Shown: positions 19,430-28,614, numbered from the stretch's first letter. The stretch is DNA of 64,000 nucleotides from Candidatus Enterococcus leclercqii (GCF_009933135.1 NZ_MAEH01000006.1:1-64000); one strand, 5' to 3'. The notes: generated by a model from the sequence alone, not told the origin. Numbers and translations are program-made.

Positions 19430-19544
19430 AATGGTGAGAAGAGGATAGGCCCTTCTTTTTTTGTTTTTTTGGAAAATGAATAACCAGAAAAATTTCAGCT
19501 AACAAATCCTACTACACCAATGCCACCCAAAGGAGCGGATCAGC

Positions 19545-20096
19545 GTGAACTATATTCTTTTATTCGGCAGTCTCAATGTTGGCAAACAAAATCGCATCAA
19601 AATGTCTGATTTGAAGGCTTTTCTTGAAGATATGGGCCTGACCCACCTCCAGACTTTTTTACAAAGCGGCAATGTCTTGGCAAATTCTCCTCTTTCAACT
19701 GACGAACTGCGCCAGCTTATCAACAAAGAATTTGCTGAAAAATTTGGGTTTTCCAGTCTGGTCATTGTTATTCCCGCGGATAACTTCCAGCGAATTCCTG
19801 CTGAACTCCCCTTTACCCAAGCAGAAATCCAAAATGCACAGTCCTATGAGCCCACCATTAAACACCTTTATGTTTATTTTTTTGAAAGTGAGCTCTCAGC
19901 CGAACAACTAGCCACCGTTACCATCAACGGAAAAGATCGCATCAGTTATCAAAAAGACCTTCAAGTGCTCTATGTACTCTCTTATGATAGCGTTAGAACC
20001 TCCCCCACAATCCGAGCTTTAGGCAAGCTAAAGCTGCCTATGACCGCCCGCAATTGGAATACGGTTGAAAAATTAGTCACTGCCATCAACTGCTGA
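19545..20096 (+). CDS. DUF1697 family protein
   Basis: A 183-residue soluble protein starting LLFGSLNVGKQNRIKMSDL, the N-terminal pattern of DUF1697 proteins (usually LRGINVGG..KVKMA.L). It contains LQSGNVLANS (about 40-50), as the family does, and ends MTARNWNTVEKL, a conserved C-terminal motif. The function is unknown. The start is GTG, with AAAGGAG nine bases upstream. It is convergent with ackA, separated by a terminator. Confidence 0.9.
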   Translation: MNYILLFGSLNVGKQNRIKMSDLKAFLEDMGLTHLQTFLQSGNVLANSPLSTDELRQLINKEFAEKFGFSSLVIVIPADNFQRIPAELPFTQAEIQNAQSYEPTIKHLYVYFFESELSAEQLATVTINGKDRISYQKDLQVLYVLSYDSVRTSPTIRALGKLKLPMTARNWNTVEKLVTAINC

Positions 20097-20122
20097 TTTC
20101 ACCAACATATATGATTATTGTG

Positions 20123-20165
20123 AAAAAAAGCCCCTTGTCCATCAGTTACGGACAGGGGGCTTTTA
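20123..20165. terminator. bidirectional terminator
   Basis: AAAGCCCCTTGTCC pairs with GGACAGGGGGCTTTT, between DUF1697 and the convergent ackA. Confidence 0.9.
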
Positions 20166-20174
20166 ATATTGAGA

Positions 20175-21380
20175 TTAGCGCAATTTTGCACCTAAACGTT
20201 GAACGTCACGGGCGATAACCAATTCTTCATCAGTTGGGATAACAAAGACTTTCACTTTGGAATCCGGTGCTGTGATTTCAGCTTCTTCCCCATGAATCAA
20301 GTTGTTGACAGTCGTGTTCAATTTGATACCAAACCAAGTCATTGGTTTCAGAACTGCTTCACGAATATAGGCCGCATTTTCACCGACGCCGGCTGTGAAG
20401 ACAATCGCATCCACGCCATTCATAACTGCAATATATTGTGCAATATATTTGCGGATTCGGTCAGCATAGATTTCCAAAGCCAATTCAGCATCGTCGTTGT
20501 GGCTGGCAGCTGCTGCTTGAACATCCCGCATGTCACTTGAAATGCCTGACAAGCCCAGAATACCAGATTTTTTATTCAGGATATCGATGAAGTCGCTGAC
20601 GTTTTCGATACCTTCTTTACGCATCAAGTAAGGAATCAATGAGGCATCCAAATCACCAGAACGAGTCCCCATGGTTACACCAGCTAATGGTGTGAAGCCC
20701 ATAGAAGTATCAACAGATTTACCGCCTTTTACAGCAGTGATGGAAGCACCGTTACCGATATGGCAAGTAATGATTTTCGTTTCTTCTTCCGGCTTATTCA
20801 AAAATTCAATCGCCCGTTGAGAAACAAAACGATGGCTAGTCCCATGAGCGCCGTATTTACGTGCAGCATATTTGGTGTAGTATTCTTTTGGCAGACTGTA
20901 CATGTAGTTGACAGCCGGCATTGTTGCATGGAAAGAAGTATCAAACACCGCTACTGACAAGATATTTGGCAAAATATGACGGAATGCTTTAATCCCCATC
21001 GCATTAGCCGGATTGTGAAGTGGTGCCAGTTCAGCTAGTTCTTCGATTTTTTCCAAAACGTCATCAGTGATGATGGTGGAATCTTTGAAGTATTCCCCGC
21101 CGGCTACGACACGGTGACCGACACCGGTGATTTCTTCATAAGAATGGATGATTTCCAATTCAATCAAATGATCCAACAGCATTTGTACTGCAACTTCGTG
21201 ATCTTTGATGTCTTCCACTGTTTCAAATTTTTGGCCTTCGCCATATTTGATCGTAAAGATAGAATCATTCAAACCGATTCGTTCAACGATTCCTTTTGCG
21301 ATAACTTTCTCAGTAGGCATTTGGTACAACTGCCATTTTAAGCTGGAACTGCCGGCATTGATTGCGATTGTTTTGCTCAT
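20175..21380 (-). CDS. ackA: acetate kinase
   Basis: A 401-residue cytoplasmic kinase that makes ATP and acetate from acetyl phosphate and ADP. It has [11 protein letters not shown] (ATP/acetyl phosphate motif, residues 7-17), [19 protein letters not shown] and the C-terminal [15 protein letters not shown]. Length is typical. AAGGAG precedes the ATG. It lies 39 bases after the methyltransferase gene on the same strand, the common order in Bacillales and Lactobacillales downstream of comG. Confidence 0.98.
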   Translation of the reverse strand: MSKTIAINAGSSSLKWQLYQMPTEKVIAKGIVERIGLNDSIFTIKYGEGQKFETVEDIKDHEVAVQMLLDHLIELEIIHSYEEITGVGHRVVAGGEYFKDSTIITDDVLEKIEELAELAPLHNPANAMGIKAFRHILPNILSVAVFDTSFHATMPAVNYMYSLPKEYYTKYAARKYGAHGTSHRFVSQRAIEFLNKPEEETKIITCHIGNGASITAVKGGKSVDTSMGFTPLAGVTMGTRSGDLDASLIPYLMRKEGIENVSDFIDILNKKSGILGLSGISSDMRDVQAAAASHNDDAELALEIYADRIRKYIAQYIAVMNGVDAIVFTAGVGENAAYIREAVLKPMTWFGIKLNTTVNNLIHGEEAEITAPDSKVKVFVIPTDEELVIARDVQRLGAKLR

Positions 21381-21419
21381 ATTACTAGGTCTCCTTCGAT
21401 TGTCTGTGTAGTGGTTTTA

Positions 21420-22424
21420 TTATAAATTCGAGGCTTTCCAGTCTTCGAATTGTTTAAAGAATTCGGTGATCTTCACTGGATCCTTCAAAGTCGCCAGTTT
21501 TGCTACCAATACTTCTTCTGCTTGACGGGCATGTTCGCCACGATTTTGCAGTAAAATAATACTCTTGCGGGACTCTTTGTTCAAAAACAGTTCGTCTGGC
21601 AGCTGAATAATCCCCTGCAGATAAACTCTTTCGGTGAAAAGTTTTTTCAATTGTGGCGCTTGCTGTGTTTCAAGAAAATTCGCCGGTAATAAGAAGATTC
21701 CAAAACTGTTTTCCTTCACGTAGGCCATTCCCTGTTCCATCAGCAGATGGTGAGCGTAACTGTGTCCTTCTGGAGCTGCGGTCAGAAAACGGGCAGCTTT
21801 TTCATCTTGCGGGTAATATCCCACCGGCAAGTCACTGATCACTGCATCCACTGGGTCCAACAACAAATCCTGCAACCCATCTTGGTGGAATAGCTGTAAA
21901 TTAGCGCCTATCCATTCACCATCAGCGGCAGCCACAGCCAGCAGGGTTTCGTCGATGTCCACGCCGACACCTCTTACAGAACGTTTAGCCAATGTCAGAT
22001 TTGTCAAAGCCGTTAACAACAGATTCCCCATCCCTACTGCCGGATCAAACACTGTCAGCGGTTTTTCCTGAGGATAGAGTTGTTCCAATAGATAGACGAA
22101 CAAAAATCCGATACCGTCCGGCGTCAATTGATGATTCGGTTGCATTTTTTCAGTCTTGCTGCCTTTCAACAACAACAATTGGGACAACTTGCGAATATCT
22201 TCTGGCGCCAACGACAGTTCCTGCAACTGGCCATAGAGCTTTTCGATTCGCTTGGTAGTCAGTTCATCAGGACGGCCTTCCATCACACGGACTTGAAAAT
22301 CATCCAGTTGATTTTCAACATTTTCGACATATGCATCAAGAAAAGAGGTTGCCAATGCATTTTGCAGCAATTGGATTGCCTCCAGGTTCAAATCAAAACT
22401 TTTTTCGATCTTTTCAGGGAACAC
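21420..22424 (-). CDS. YtxK-like class I SAM-dependent methyltransferase
   Basis: A 334-residue protein with an N-terminal helical region (1-115) and an N6-adenine-type methyltransferase fold: the SAM motif VFDPAVGMGNLLL (about 140) and the catalytic-position motif VISDLPVGYYP (about 210) in place of NPPF/Y. This family lies next to ackA in many Firmicutes and is not part of a restriction system. The substrate is unknown. The start is GTG with GAGGTGG upstream. It is probably cotranscribed with ackA. Confidence 0.9.
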   Translation of the reverse strand: MFPEKIEKSFDLNLEAIQLLQNALATSFLDAYVENVENQLDDFQVRVMEGRPDELTTKRIEKLYGQLQELSLAPEDIRKLSQLLLLKGSKTEKMQPNHQLTPDGIGFLFVYLLEQLYPQEKPLTVFDPAVGMGNLLLTALTNLTLAKRSVRGVGVDIDETLLAVAAADGEWIGANLQLFHQDGLQDLLLDPVDAVISDLPVGYYPQDEKAARFLTAAPEGHSYAHHLLMEQGMAYVKENSFGIFLLPANFLETQQAPQLKKLFTERVYLQGIIQLPDELFLNKESRKSIILLQNRGEHARQAEEVLVAKLATLKDPVKITEFFKQFEDWKASNL

Positions 22425-22531
22425 ATTGCCACCTCGCCTTATCAGTCATTTTTACAGCGGCAACCAGAAAATTTCACCTCAGCAAAGACTGCTGAAATCT
22501 GATTCGCTGTCTGACTATTTTTTAGCGGTTG

Positions 22532-22558
22532 ATTATAACAACCAACATACCTGTACAA
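22532..22558 (-). promoter_or_regulatory. putative promoter of the methyltransferase-ackA unit
   Basis: TTGTAC (22553-22558) and TATAAT (22532-22537) are 15 bases apart on the minus strand. The short spacer lowers confidence. A GGTTG/CAACC inverted repeat surrounds the -10. The rest of 22559-22837 shows no gene or terminator I can support. Confidence 0.4.
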
Positions 22559-22837
22559 TTTTAGCCGATTTCCCTTGATTTATCAACGGATTTCCCCCTT
22601 TTTCTTTGTGAAACAGCGAACAGTTTAAGCCGTTTCAATAACGAAAATCACCATGATTCAGCCCTTGTTACTTCAACAAAAATACCCAAATCAGCCCCGT
22701 CTCACCTGCTGTCTTTGGCAAAAACAGACAGCCAATTACTTTGCAGCTGCAGCCCTTGTTCAGCAAAGTAAAAAAGTGAGCCGGAGTCAATCCGGGTATC
22801 TGATAGCTATTTTCAAGCGCTATTTCGCTGTGAAGTT

Positions 22838-22981
22838 CTAAATAGCACAAACGCATGACTTCAGCTTTTCACAGAGTAGCATCAAGTCTTGTTTCCAATG
22901 TTGAGCCTGTTTTTTGTCTTCAATGAAACCAGTGAAGCTTACAACCAGATTTCCCTCAGTTGTCTGGCAGCACTTTGACAT
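22838..22981 (-). CDS. possible 47-residue ORF overlapping the end of comGG
   Basis: An out-of-frame extension past the comGG stop: it starts with ATG at 22979-22981 and reads EGNLVVSFTGFIEDKKQAQ and onward to TAG at 22838. The composition looks coding-like (alternating hydrophobic then charged helix). It has no clear ribosome site. It may be a real small gene, a remnant of a longer comGG displaced by a frameshift, or chance. Confidence 0.2.
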   Translation of the reverse strand: MSKCCQTTEGNLVVSFTGFIEDKKQAQHWKQDLMLLCEKLKSCVCAI

Positions 22982-23309
22982 AACTGCGTCCGGCAATCCA
23001 GATTCGCAGCTTCAATTTGCCATGATCGCTTTCGTCACGGCCAAATTCAACATAACCGGTATTGAAGGTCATCCGGCCGTTTTCCGGACGCTCTTCTTCA
23101 GGCAGCTTTCGATAGTGATGCCAGAACAGCTCTCCCATGGTTTCTGCTATGTGGGCTCGCTGCGTACGTTGGGCGATGTCAGCAGTCAACCGTCGATTTT
23201 CGATAGCAGTGTAAAAGATAACACTCACTAAAAATAGCAGCCCGATGGCCGACAGCATAATTCCGCCTCTATGATTGATTCTTCGGTGGAGCGATAAGAA
23301 CTTTGCCAT
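22956..23309 (-). CDS. comGG: competence pseudopilus protein ComGG
   Basis: A 117-residue protein with one N-terminal hydrophobic helix (GIMLSAIGLLFLVSVIFY, 16-33) and a small soluble domain, the pattern of ComGG minor pseudopilins, which lack the prepilin GFTLxE cleavage site. It is last in the comG operon and overlaps the comGF stop by about 40 bases. It is assigned by position and architecture more than by sequence. Confidence 0.82.
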   Translation of the reverse strand: MAKFLSLHRRINHRGGIMLSAIGLLFLVSVIFYTAIENRRLTADIAQRTQRAHIAETMGELFWHHYRKLPEEERPENGRMTFNTGYVEFGRDESDHGKLKLRIWIAGRSYVKVLPDN

Positions 23310-23739
23310 AGCGCACCTTCCCGTCCAAAAATGTAAATCTAATCAACAAAGATTGCGTTTGCCTGGTGACACGTATTCCTTGCACACTCATAACCAGTGG
23401 CTGATGACCAGTGTTCAGTGTCTTGGCAAACACATTGTTAACCACGCGAAATTCTGCTTGCTTTCCGTTAGCGTCCTTATAGTAAAATGTGCTACTCGCA
23501 GCATTATAAAAGGTCAATCCTTTCATCTCTTCTTGCAATTGGACCATAGCTACTTCAAACTCCTGGTCCTGGTAGCTTGCCAAATAAATCTGGTTACGCT
23601 GACTTGATTGAATCACAGGTCCTACCAGCAACATACAAAGCCCCAAGACTGCCAGGGCGATCAGACATTCAATCAATGTGAAAGCTGGCAGTCTCCAGGC
23701 GGATTGCCAATTCTTGATCGTCATTGACCACTTTTCCAT
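23269..23739 (-). CDS. comGF: competence minor pseudopilin ComGF
   Basis: A 156-residue protein with a prepilin-like N-terminus (PAFTLIECLIALAVLGL; cleavage by ComC expected before F) and a C-terminal globular domain ending VRYGKVLIAP, typical of ComGF. I chose ATG 23737-23739, preceded by GGAGGAT. It overlaps the comGE end by about 70 bases, usual for this tightly packed operon. Confidence 0.85.
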   Translation of the reverse strand: MEKWSMTIKNWQSAWRLPAFTLIECLIALAVLGLCMLLVGPVIQSSQRNQIYLASYQDQEFEVAMVQLQEEMKGLTFYNAASSTFYYKDANGKQAEFRVVNNVFAKTLNTGHQPLVMSVQGIRVTRQTQSLLIRFTFLDGKVRYGKVLIAPPKNQS

Positions 23740-24025
23740 AGCGCTTATCCTCCGAAAAAAAGACCCGATAGACTTCCTCATCATAGTCTAACTGACGCTC
23801 CCGTTCCCCACCTTGCGCCAGATACTCTCGAAATTCTTCCTTCAATACTCGCGCGCAACGAACACGTCGATACTGCGCCTGCTCTTGGCTCAACATCTGT
23901 AAAGTCCCGGCGTGGTAAATCAAAATGCCGATACTCAGCATTCCCAGCGAAACCAGTGCCTCAAATAAAATGTATCCACTAGGTCGTCGTCTTTGCAAAT
24001 CGTCCACTCCCCATCTGAATAGCAT
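23669..24025 (-). CDS. comGE: competence minor pseudopilin ComGE
   Basis: A 118-residue protein with one N-terminal hydrophobic helix following RRPSGYILFEALVSLG, a degenerate prepilin motif, and a charged C-terminal part. It lies in the ComGE position between comGD and comGF and overlaps both. No strong ribosome site is visible, so translational coupling from comGD is likely. Confidence 0.8.
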   Translation of the reverse strand: MLFRWGVDDLQRRRPSGYILFEALVSLGMLSIGILIYHAGTLQMLSQEQAQYRRVRCARVLKEEFREYLAQGGERERQLDYDEEVYRVFFSEDKRYGKVVNDDQELAIRLETASFHID

Positions 24026-24458
24026 AAGTTACTGAATTTTTTCCACCGTTTACATAGAAGGTGAATTTCAGCAATTTTTGTGGGCTTCCAGTCCCTGAAG
24101 CAGTAAAGCCAAACGACACACTACTGGTGCCTTGCGTCTTAACCGCTTCAGGAAATGCTAGCGGTGTAAATCGATCCTCCGAAAAACCCCCGCCCGATCC
24201 GCCAGACGTGGCTTCCGTTACAAATGTCACGGTTTCAGTTGTTGGATCCACGGTGATTCCTGTTGCTCTTTTTTCGACAATTGCAATCTGCTGACAGACC
24301 AAAACCATTTTCTCAAAACGGCTGAAAAAACGTTGAATCGCCAACTCTTCCTGCCAATTTTTTAATGCAAGTACCGGTAGCAGGCTAAAACTTGCAATCA
24401 CAAGAAGAACCAACAGCGACTCCATAACCGTAAAGGCGCTATGGTGTAATCTTTTCAT
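23979..24458 (-). CDS. comGD: competence minor pseudopilin ComGD
   Basis: A 159-residue protein with the prepilin-type start SAFTVMESLLVLLVIASF, followed by a beta-rich domain with a glycine/serine loop (SGGSGGGF). I prefer the ATG at 24456-24458, which overlaps comGC by 20 bases. It would be cleaved and methylated by the ComC prepilin peptidase and join the DNA-uptake pseudopilus. Confidence 0.85.
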   Translation of the reverse strand: MKRLHHSAFTVMESLLVLLVIASFSLLPVLALKNWQEELAIQRFFSRFEKMVLVCQQIAIVEKRATGITVDPTTETVTFVTEATSGGSGGGFSEDRFTPLAFPEAVKTQGTSSVSFGFTASGTGSPQKLLKFTFYVNGGKNSVTYAIQMGSGRFAKTTT

Positions 24459-24729
24459 AAGCTTCTTTTTGTTCCTCATTCAAGTAACCGGCTTGAACGA
24501 GCTCTTCCAAAGAGGGATCTTTTACCGAAAAATCAATTTCATAAAGCAGCTGTTGATTTTCCACTAACTGCACCAATGCATCGTCACTCTTCTTACTGGC
24601 GATTTCTTTTGATTTTCCGACATTTGGTACCAAGATGATGATCAGTACACCGATAATTAAAATCACGACCATGACTTCAACAAGCGTAAATCCGCGAGCT
24701 TTTCGCAACCATTTTTTCAATCTTTTCAT
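24439..24729 (-). CDS. comGC: major competence pseudopilin ComGC
   Basis: A 96-residue major pseudopilin with the prepilin cleavage motif RGFTLVEVMVVILIIGVL (residues 12-29; cut between G13 and F14) and a short C-terminal domain. AAGGAGGAAT precedes the ATG. It is the main building block of the pseudopilus that captures DNA during transformation. It lies 68 bases after comGB. Confidence 0.95.
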   Translation of the reverse strand: MKRLKKWLRKARGFTLVEVMVVILIIGVLIIILVPNVGKSKEIASKKSDDALVQLVENQQLLYEIDFSVKDPSLEELVQAGYLNEEQKEAYEKITP

Positions 24730-24797
24730 AACGATTCCTCCTTTTTCACACAGCTAACCAACTTTTCCAATACCCCATTGAACTGCGCTTTTGGTAG

Positions 24798-25871
24798 CTA
24801 CAGTACTTCGTTTAAGTTTCCATACAAGGGTAGAAAAATGGCCGCATATACGCTGACAATCAACAGTGCCACCAGTAAAAAAATCAGTGGTTGGACTAAA
24901 TGCAATAGTTTTTCCATTCTTTGATAAAAGCGTTTTTGGGTCAGACGACTGTACAAAACCAACTCTGTTCCTAAACGTCCCTTGGTTTCACCTTGAAAGA
25001 TAATCAGTGAAAACTCCGGTGTCAAAAAGTGATACTGGGCGAGACGTCTTGCTAATGGGATACCTTCTTGCAAACTCAAATCCAATTCACGGGAAAGCTG
25101 GTACATCAATGACTTTTTTGAAGTGATTTGCATCGTTTCGATGATTTGTCGCAATTCAAGGCCTTCTTGAAAAAGTTTGCCCCACTCTAGCGCAAAATAG
25201 CTGGTAACCAACAAGCGATAAAAGCCCCCCACGAGTGGCAAACGACTCCAAAAGGTGCAGCGCTGCAAGACTGAGCAGCGCCTAAACCACATCCGCAGCA
25301 ACAAAAAGCCGATACACAAACACCCGACTAACCCAGCCAGCCAATAGGGCACCTCTGTCAAAAAGCGTACTCCCCAATGATCTTTTGCCATCATTCCTGT
25401 TGCCAAAAGCGGTGGGAGCAAAAATTGACGCATTCCCAGAAGCAGTGCCGTTACAAATATCAACAGCAATACCGGATAGGTCAGTGTCTTCAACAATTCC
25501 TGGCGTTGTTTGGCAGTCAACTGCATTTGTTGAGCAATATTGGCTAAGGTCGCCGTCAAATCTCCATGATGCTGAGCAAGCTGGATTTGAGCCTTTTCCT
25601 GCGACGTAAAAGACAAACACTCAAAGCACTCGGCCAACTCAGCGCCTATTGCTAAGCGATTGTGAAACTCCACCAAGCGCTCCGAAACAAAATGCCCAGA
25701 ACGTCGCATCACCCATAGCGCCTCTGATAGGCTGAAGCCATTTTTCAATAGGTCTGTCAGCGTCTGAATGTGCTGTTGCTTCACTTGTGCATTAAAGTTC
25801 CCTCTCCATCTCAGCTGACGCCAGTTGCCCTTTTGCTGCCAACTGCTGAAGGTTTTTTTGCCAGTCTCCAT
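24798..25871 (-). CDS. comGB: competence pseudopilus assembly membrane protein ComGB
   Basis: A 357-residue inner-membrane protein of the GspF/PilC family. Two GspF domains (about 30-150 and 225-345) each end in hydrophobic segments: TYPVLLLIFVTALLLGM, a second at about 185-205, and one at the C-terminus. ETKGRLGTEL is the conserved GspF motif in the second domain. It anchors the ATPase ComGA and pseudopilus. The start overlaps comGA by 80 bases; AAAGGA lies ten bases before the ATG. Confidence 0.92.
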   Translation of the reverse strand: METGKKTFSSWQQKGNWRQLRWRGNFNAQVKQQHIQTLTDLLKNGFSLSEALWVMRRSGHFVSERLVEFHNRLAIGAELAECFECLSFTSQEKAQIQLAQHHGDLTATLANIAQQMQLTAKQRQELLKTLTYPVLLLIFVTALLLGMRQFLLPPLLATGMMAKDHWGVRFLTEVPYWLAGLVGCLCIGFLLLRMWFRRCSVLQRCTFWSRLPLVGGFYRLLVTSYFALEWGKLFQEGLELRQIIETMQITSKKSLMYQLSRELDLSLQEGIPLARRLAQYHFLTPEFSLIIFQGETKGRLGTELVLYSRLTQKRFYQRMEKLLHLVQPLIFLLVALLIVSVYAAIFLPLYGNLNEVL

Positions 25872-26739
25872 AAGGCAGTTCCTTTCCTACAAAATCATAT
25901 GCCAATAAAACTCCTAAGTGCTTCGCATCAAAAGGCAACAAACGCTGATAAATGATCCCTGCCAGACACTCGGCCAGCTCTTTTTCTCCATTAGCCAATT
26001 CATGGATTCGCCCACGAGTACCGGCAACCCCTTTTGCATGGACTGTGGCAAAAACGGTGACACCCGTCAATGCCGCTCGCATCGCTGCTTTGGCAGTCTC
26101 CGTATCTCTGATTTCCCCAATAATTAAGACATCTGGCCGGTGCCGTAGCGACAGTTGAATCAAGACATCATAGGTCTGACCGATTTTCGAATTGGTCTGT
26201 AGCTGCAAAAATGCCGGCTCTTCAATCTCTACTGGATCTTCAATCGCGATTACTTGCCCTTTCATTTGCCGTGCCAGCTGGTACATCAACGTCGTCTTCC
26301 CGCTACCGGTGGGACCGGAAAACAAATACAATCCCCGTCGTGAGACTGCCTGAGCCAAGACTTCTTGTTGCTCCGGAATAAAGTAGCGGACAGCGGCTTC
26401 TTTAAGCGGATGTAAAAACCGAATGACGAGGCTTTCTCTTGTCCGATAATCCCCTACCACCGACAAGCGCAACCGCTGCTGGACCCCCTCAAAAAGCGGG
26501 TAACTAATGGCACCTAGCTGTACTTTACGATTTTCGCCCACATCCATCTCCCCTAGATATTTGAAGCGGGTAATCAGCTGTTTGGCGCAGTTTTCCTCCA
26601 ACTCTTGATAGACAGTCAGCTGTTGGCCCTTACGAAAGACTGCAGCCCACCTTTCTTGTTGGTATTGAATATAAAGATCTTGGACTGCTTCTGCTGTGCC
26701 GAAATGAATCAGCTCATCTGATAAGCCTTGGATATCCAT
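25792..26739 (-). CDS. comGA: competence pseudopilus assembly ATPase ComGA
   Basis: A 315-residue GspE/PilB-type ATPase: Walker A SGPTGSGKTTLMYQL (about 138-152), the Asp box IAIEDPVEIE, Walker B-like DVLIIGEIRDTETA and the His box ATVHAKG. It lacks the tetracysteine zinc domain of some GspE proteins, as ComGA usually does. It drives assembly of the DNA-uptake pseudopilus. It is the first gene of comGA-GG; GAGGAGGTG precedes the ATG. I do not see a recognisable ComX/SigH-type or ComK box upstream. Confidence 0.95.
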   Translation of the reverse strand: MDIQGLSDELIHFGTAEAVQDLYIQYQQERWAAVFRKGQQLTVYQELEENCAKQLITRFKYLGEMDVGENRKVQLGAISYPLFEGVQQRLRLSVVGDYRTRESLVIRFLHPLKEAAVRYFIPEQQEVLAQAVSRRGLYLFSGPTGSGKTTLMYQLARQMKGQVIAIEDPVEIEEPAFLQLQTNSKIGQTYDVLIQLSLRHRPDVLIIGEIRDTETAKAAMRAALTGVTVFATVHAKGVAGTRGRIHELANGEKELAECLAGIIYQRLLPFDAKHLGVLLAYDFVGKELPYGDWQKNLQQLAAKGQLASAEMEREL

Positions 26740-27015
26740 TGTTCACCTCCTCAAAAAAAGATACGTCACCCTTTCGCTTTTGATTTCATTACTCAGCCAA
26801 CTTTTCCAGACAAAATTTTCACCGGTTTCAAACTTTGCGCCGTAATAAAAAAGAACCCCTTCTCCAGTAAGCGTTAGGTTGCTGACAGCAGAAATTCCTC
26901 TGTTAGATGCGTCTCCTTTGATATACCGCAAAAAAAGGTGCTTCTACCTCGCCATTTTCCTCATCTTTCCGTGCTAAAGCACATCAAAAATAGTTGAGCT
27001 GATCCTGAAACAAAA
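26740..27015. other. comG promoter region without a recognised competence box
   Basis: Between comGA and the trmB terminator. A short TTG-initiated frame (26743-26931, minus) ends just before comGA but lacks a ribosome site, and I do not regard it as a gene. Neither a streptococcal cin-box (TACGAATA) nor a paired ComK box was found by eye. Confidence 0.4.
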
Positions 27016-27057
27016 AAAACTGCCTTCAAGCTGTCATTCAGCTCAAAAGCAGTTTGT
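27016..27057 (-). terminator. terminator of trmB
   Basis: AAACTGCTTTTGAGCTG pairs with CAGCTTGAAGGCAGTTT over 17 positions on the minus strand, with three G-U pairs, then TTTTT. Confidence 0.88.
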
Positions 27058-27065
27058 GTTTAGCT

Positions 27066-27719
27066 TTATTTTTTGCGTTTATCGGGAAAGCGCGCTTCCA
27101 CACGGTAGATTCGTTGCCCTCGTGAGGAAAATTTTTCTTCATATTCGGTCATAATATTGCCTTCAAAGTCACTGTTATGCAGATCCAGCCAAACTTTTTG
27201 AATAGTCATACCGTATTGAGAAAAACTACCTAAAGAATATTCGAAGAGTCCTTGATTGTCAGTCTTGAAATGAATCTCACCTGCGGGTTTCAAAACAGTT
27301 TCATCTACGGCCAAAAAATCCGGTGAGGTCAGTCGGCGTTTTTCATGTCGTTTTTTAGGCCAAGGATCGGAGAAGTTCAGATAGATTTGATCTACCTCGC
27401 TGTCTGCAAAATATTCAGTTAGCGCTGAGCCGTCTATGTGCAGCAGTCGAACGTTGTGGAGGTCTTTTTCCAACACTTTGTCCAGTGCATGAGAAACCAC
27501 ACTCACCTGCATCTCCACCCCGACATAATTGATTTCAGGATGTGCTTGAGCCATACCGGTGATAAAGTTTCCTTTTCCCATACCAATCTCGATATGGATA
27601 GGGTGGTCATTGCCGAACAGCTGTTGCCAACGACCTTTCCAGGCAGTCGCTTCTTCTAGGACAATCTCCGGATGCTCTGCCAACATTTCTTCGGCACCTT
27701 TACGTTTTCTTACTCGCAT
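27066..27719 (-). CDS. trmB: tRNA (guanine-N7)-methyltransferase
   Basis: A 217-residue SAM-dependent enzyme that methylates G46 in the tRNA variable loop. The SAM motif is [11 protein letters not shown] (about 41-51); the catalytic and tRNA-binding segment is [18 protein letters not shown] (about 113-130); the C-terminus has [16 protein letters not shown]. Length is typical. AAAGGAAA precedes the ATG. It is downstream of the kinase-like gene, the usual enterococcal and bacillar order. Confidence 0.97.
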   Translation of the reverse strand: MRVRKRKGAEEMLAEHPEIVLEEATAWKGRWQQLFGNDHPIHIEIGMGKGNFITGMAQAHPEINYVGVEMQVSVVSHALDKVLEKDLHNVRLLHIDGSALTEYFADSEVDQIYLNFSDPWPKKRHEKRRLTSPDFLAVDETVLKPAGEIHFKTDNQGLFEYSLGSFSQYGMTIQKVWLDLHNSDFEGNIMTEYEEKFSSRGQRIYRVEARFPDKRKK

Positions 27720-27774
27720 GGTCTTGTTTCCTTTCCGTTATTGCGGAGTGTCCCGCTGTCTCTTCGTTTTTCAA

Positions 27775-27829
27775 TAAAAAACGGGTCCCCTCCGCCGGTG
27801 TCTTTGGCTGTACACGGCGGTGGGATCCG
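27775..27829 (-). terminator. terminator of the kinase-like gene
   Basis: A GC-rich stem (GGATCCCACCGCCG with CGGCGGAGGGGACC, two mismatches) is followed on the minus strand by CGTTTTTTATT. It separates the kinase-like gene from trmB. Confidence 0.78.
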
Positions 27830-27834
27830 ACTTG

Positions 27835-28614
27835 TCAATCGCTGAAGACCCGCTTCAGCTGAGTAATGACTTCATTCATGCGGTCAAAATCACCGCGATT
27901 GTAATATTTTTTGATCTCTTGAAGCAGTGAAAACAGAGCATACCAGTAAACTTTTTCCAAGTTTTCAGCAGAAGGCATCATGCCGTAGCTTAACAGCCAA
28001 GAACTCCAAGAAGATTTTGGTCGATAGTGACCTAAAAAGGTTCCAACATCTACGCAAGGATCAGAAAACATGATTGAATCCCAATCCACCAGGTATAGGT
28101 AGTGACGGCACACTAGCCAGTTACGATAGTTGACATCCCCGTGAACCACTGCTTTGTCCTTTTCATCAAAGGCGGGCACATTGTGTTTTAAATAATGGAA
28201 CACCAACTGCAAAAAACGGTTGGTTTCTACCGGATGAGGCAATGCCAGTTGATACTCCTCCAGCATCATTTGGGGTGTTACGATGTCCCCACCGATTTTT
28301 TCTAACATTTGGATCAAAGTTTTTGAATGATGGAGTTGATACAAGACATCCACGACATCATTGCGTTGGCCGATCTCTTCTGGTGAGATCATCTGGCCTT
28401 CCAACCACTCTTGGGCAGAGAAAGTATCGCCGTTACCGGTTCGTTTGGTCCAGATTAATTTGGGAGTGATTCCTTCTTTGGAAAGAGCCGCCAACATGGG
28501 CGTGGTATTTCGTTTTACGAAGACTTTGGCATCATCTTTTAAGCCTAGATAGGCTTTGCCAGTGTCCCCTTTGATGGGGCTCAACTGCCAGTCTTGTCCT
28601 AGTTGAAATTCCAT
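27835..28614 (-). CDS. aminoglycoside-phosphotransferase-fold kinase, YtmP-like
   Basis: A 259-residue protein of the APH/choline-kinase fold: nucleotide-binding N-lobe with VFVKRNTTPMLAAL, the catalytic loop VVHGDVNYRNWLV (HGDxN, about 186-198) and the metal-binding LVDWDSIMFSDP (about 204-215). The family is often fixed next to trmB. The substrate is unknown; it is not evidence of drug resistance. I chose the ATG at 28612-28614 after AAAGGAGCG. A weak A-G-C-C-rich hairpin (28768-28793) and the short gap to ecsB separate it from the ecs genes. Confidence 0.9.
   Translation of the reverse strand: MEFQLGQDWQLSPIKGDTGKAYLGLKDDAKVFVKRNTTPMLAALSKEGITPKLIWTKRTGNGDTFSAQEWLEGQMISPEEIGQRNDVVDVLYQLHHSKTLIQMLEKIGGDIVTPQMMLEEYQLALPHPVETNRFLQLVFHYLKHNVPAFDEKDKAVVHGDVNYRNWLVCRHYLYLVDWDSIMFSDPCVDVGTFLGHYRPKSSWSSWLLSYGMMPSAENLEKVYWYALFSLLQEIKKYYNRGDFDRMNEVITQLKRVFSD

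Noticed and set aside
19438-19470. GAAG(A)GG..CCCTTC followed by two T runs before the DUF1697 gene
   Set aside because: It looks like an attenuator, but the stem has only six pairs with a bulge and would start at the transcription start itself, leaving no room for a sensor.
21420-22424. The DNA-methylase-like gene as part of a restriction-modification system
   Set aside because: The catalytic motif is DLPVG rather than NPPY/F, no endonuclease or specificity gene is near, and the YtxK family is a fixed neighbour of ackA.
22653-22856. Overlapping 62-codon frames on both strands between comGG and the methyltransferase
   Set aside because: No ribosome sites and no motifs; both look like chance frames in an intergenic region.
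26743-26931. Minus-strand 62-codon frame ending just before comGA
   Set aside because: It starts with TTG without a ribosome site, has no recognisable motif, and covers the likely comG promoter region.
27835-28614. The APH-fold protein as an aminoglycoside resistance enzyme
   Set aside because: It occupies the conserved YtmP position beside trmB; the fold alone does not imply resistance.
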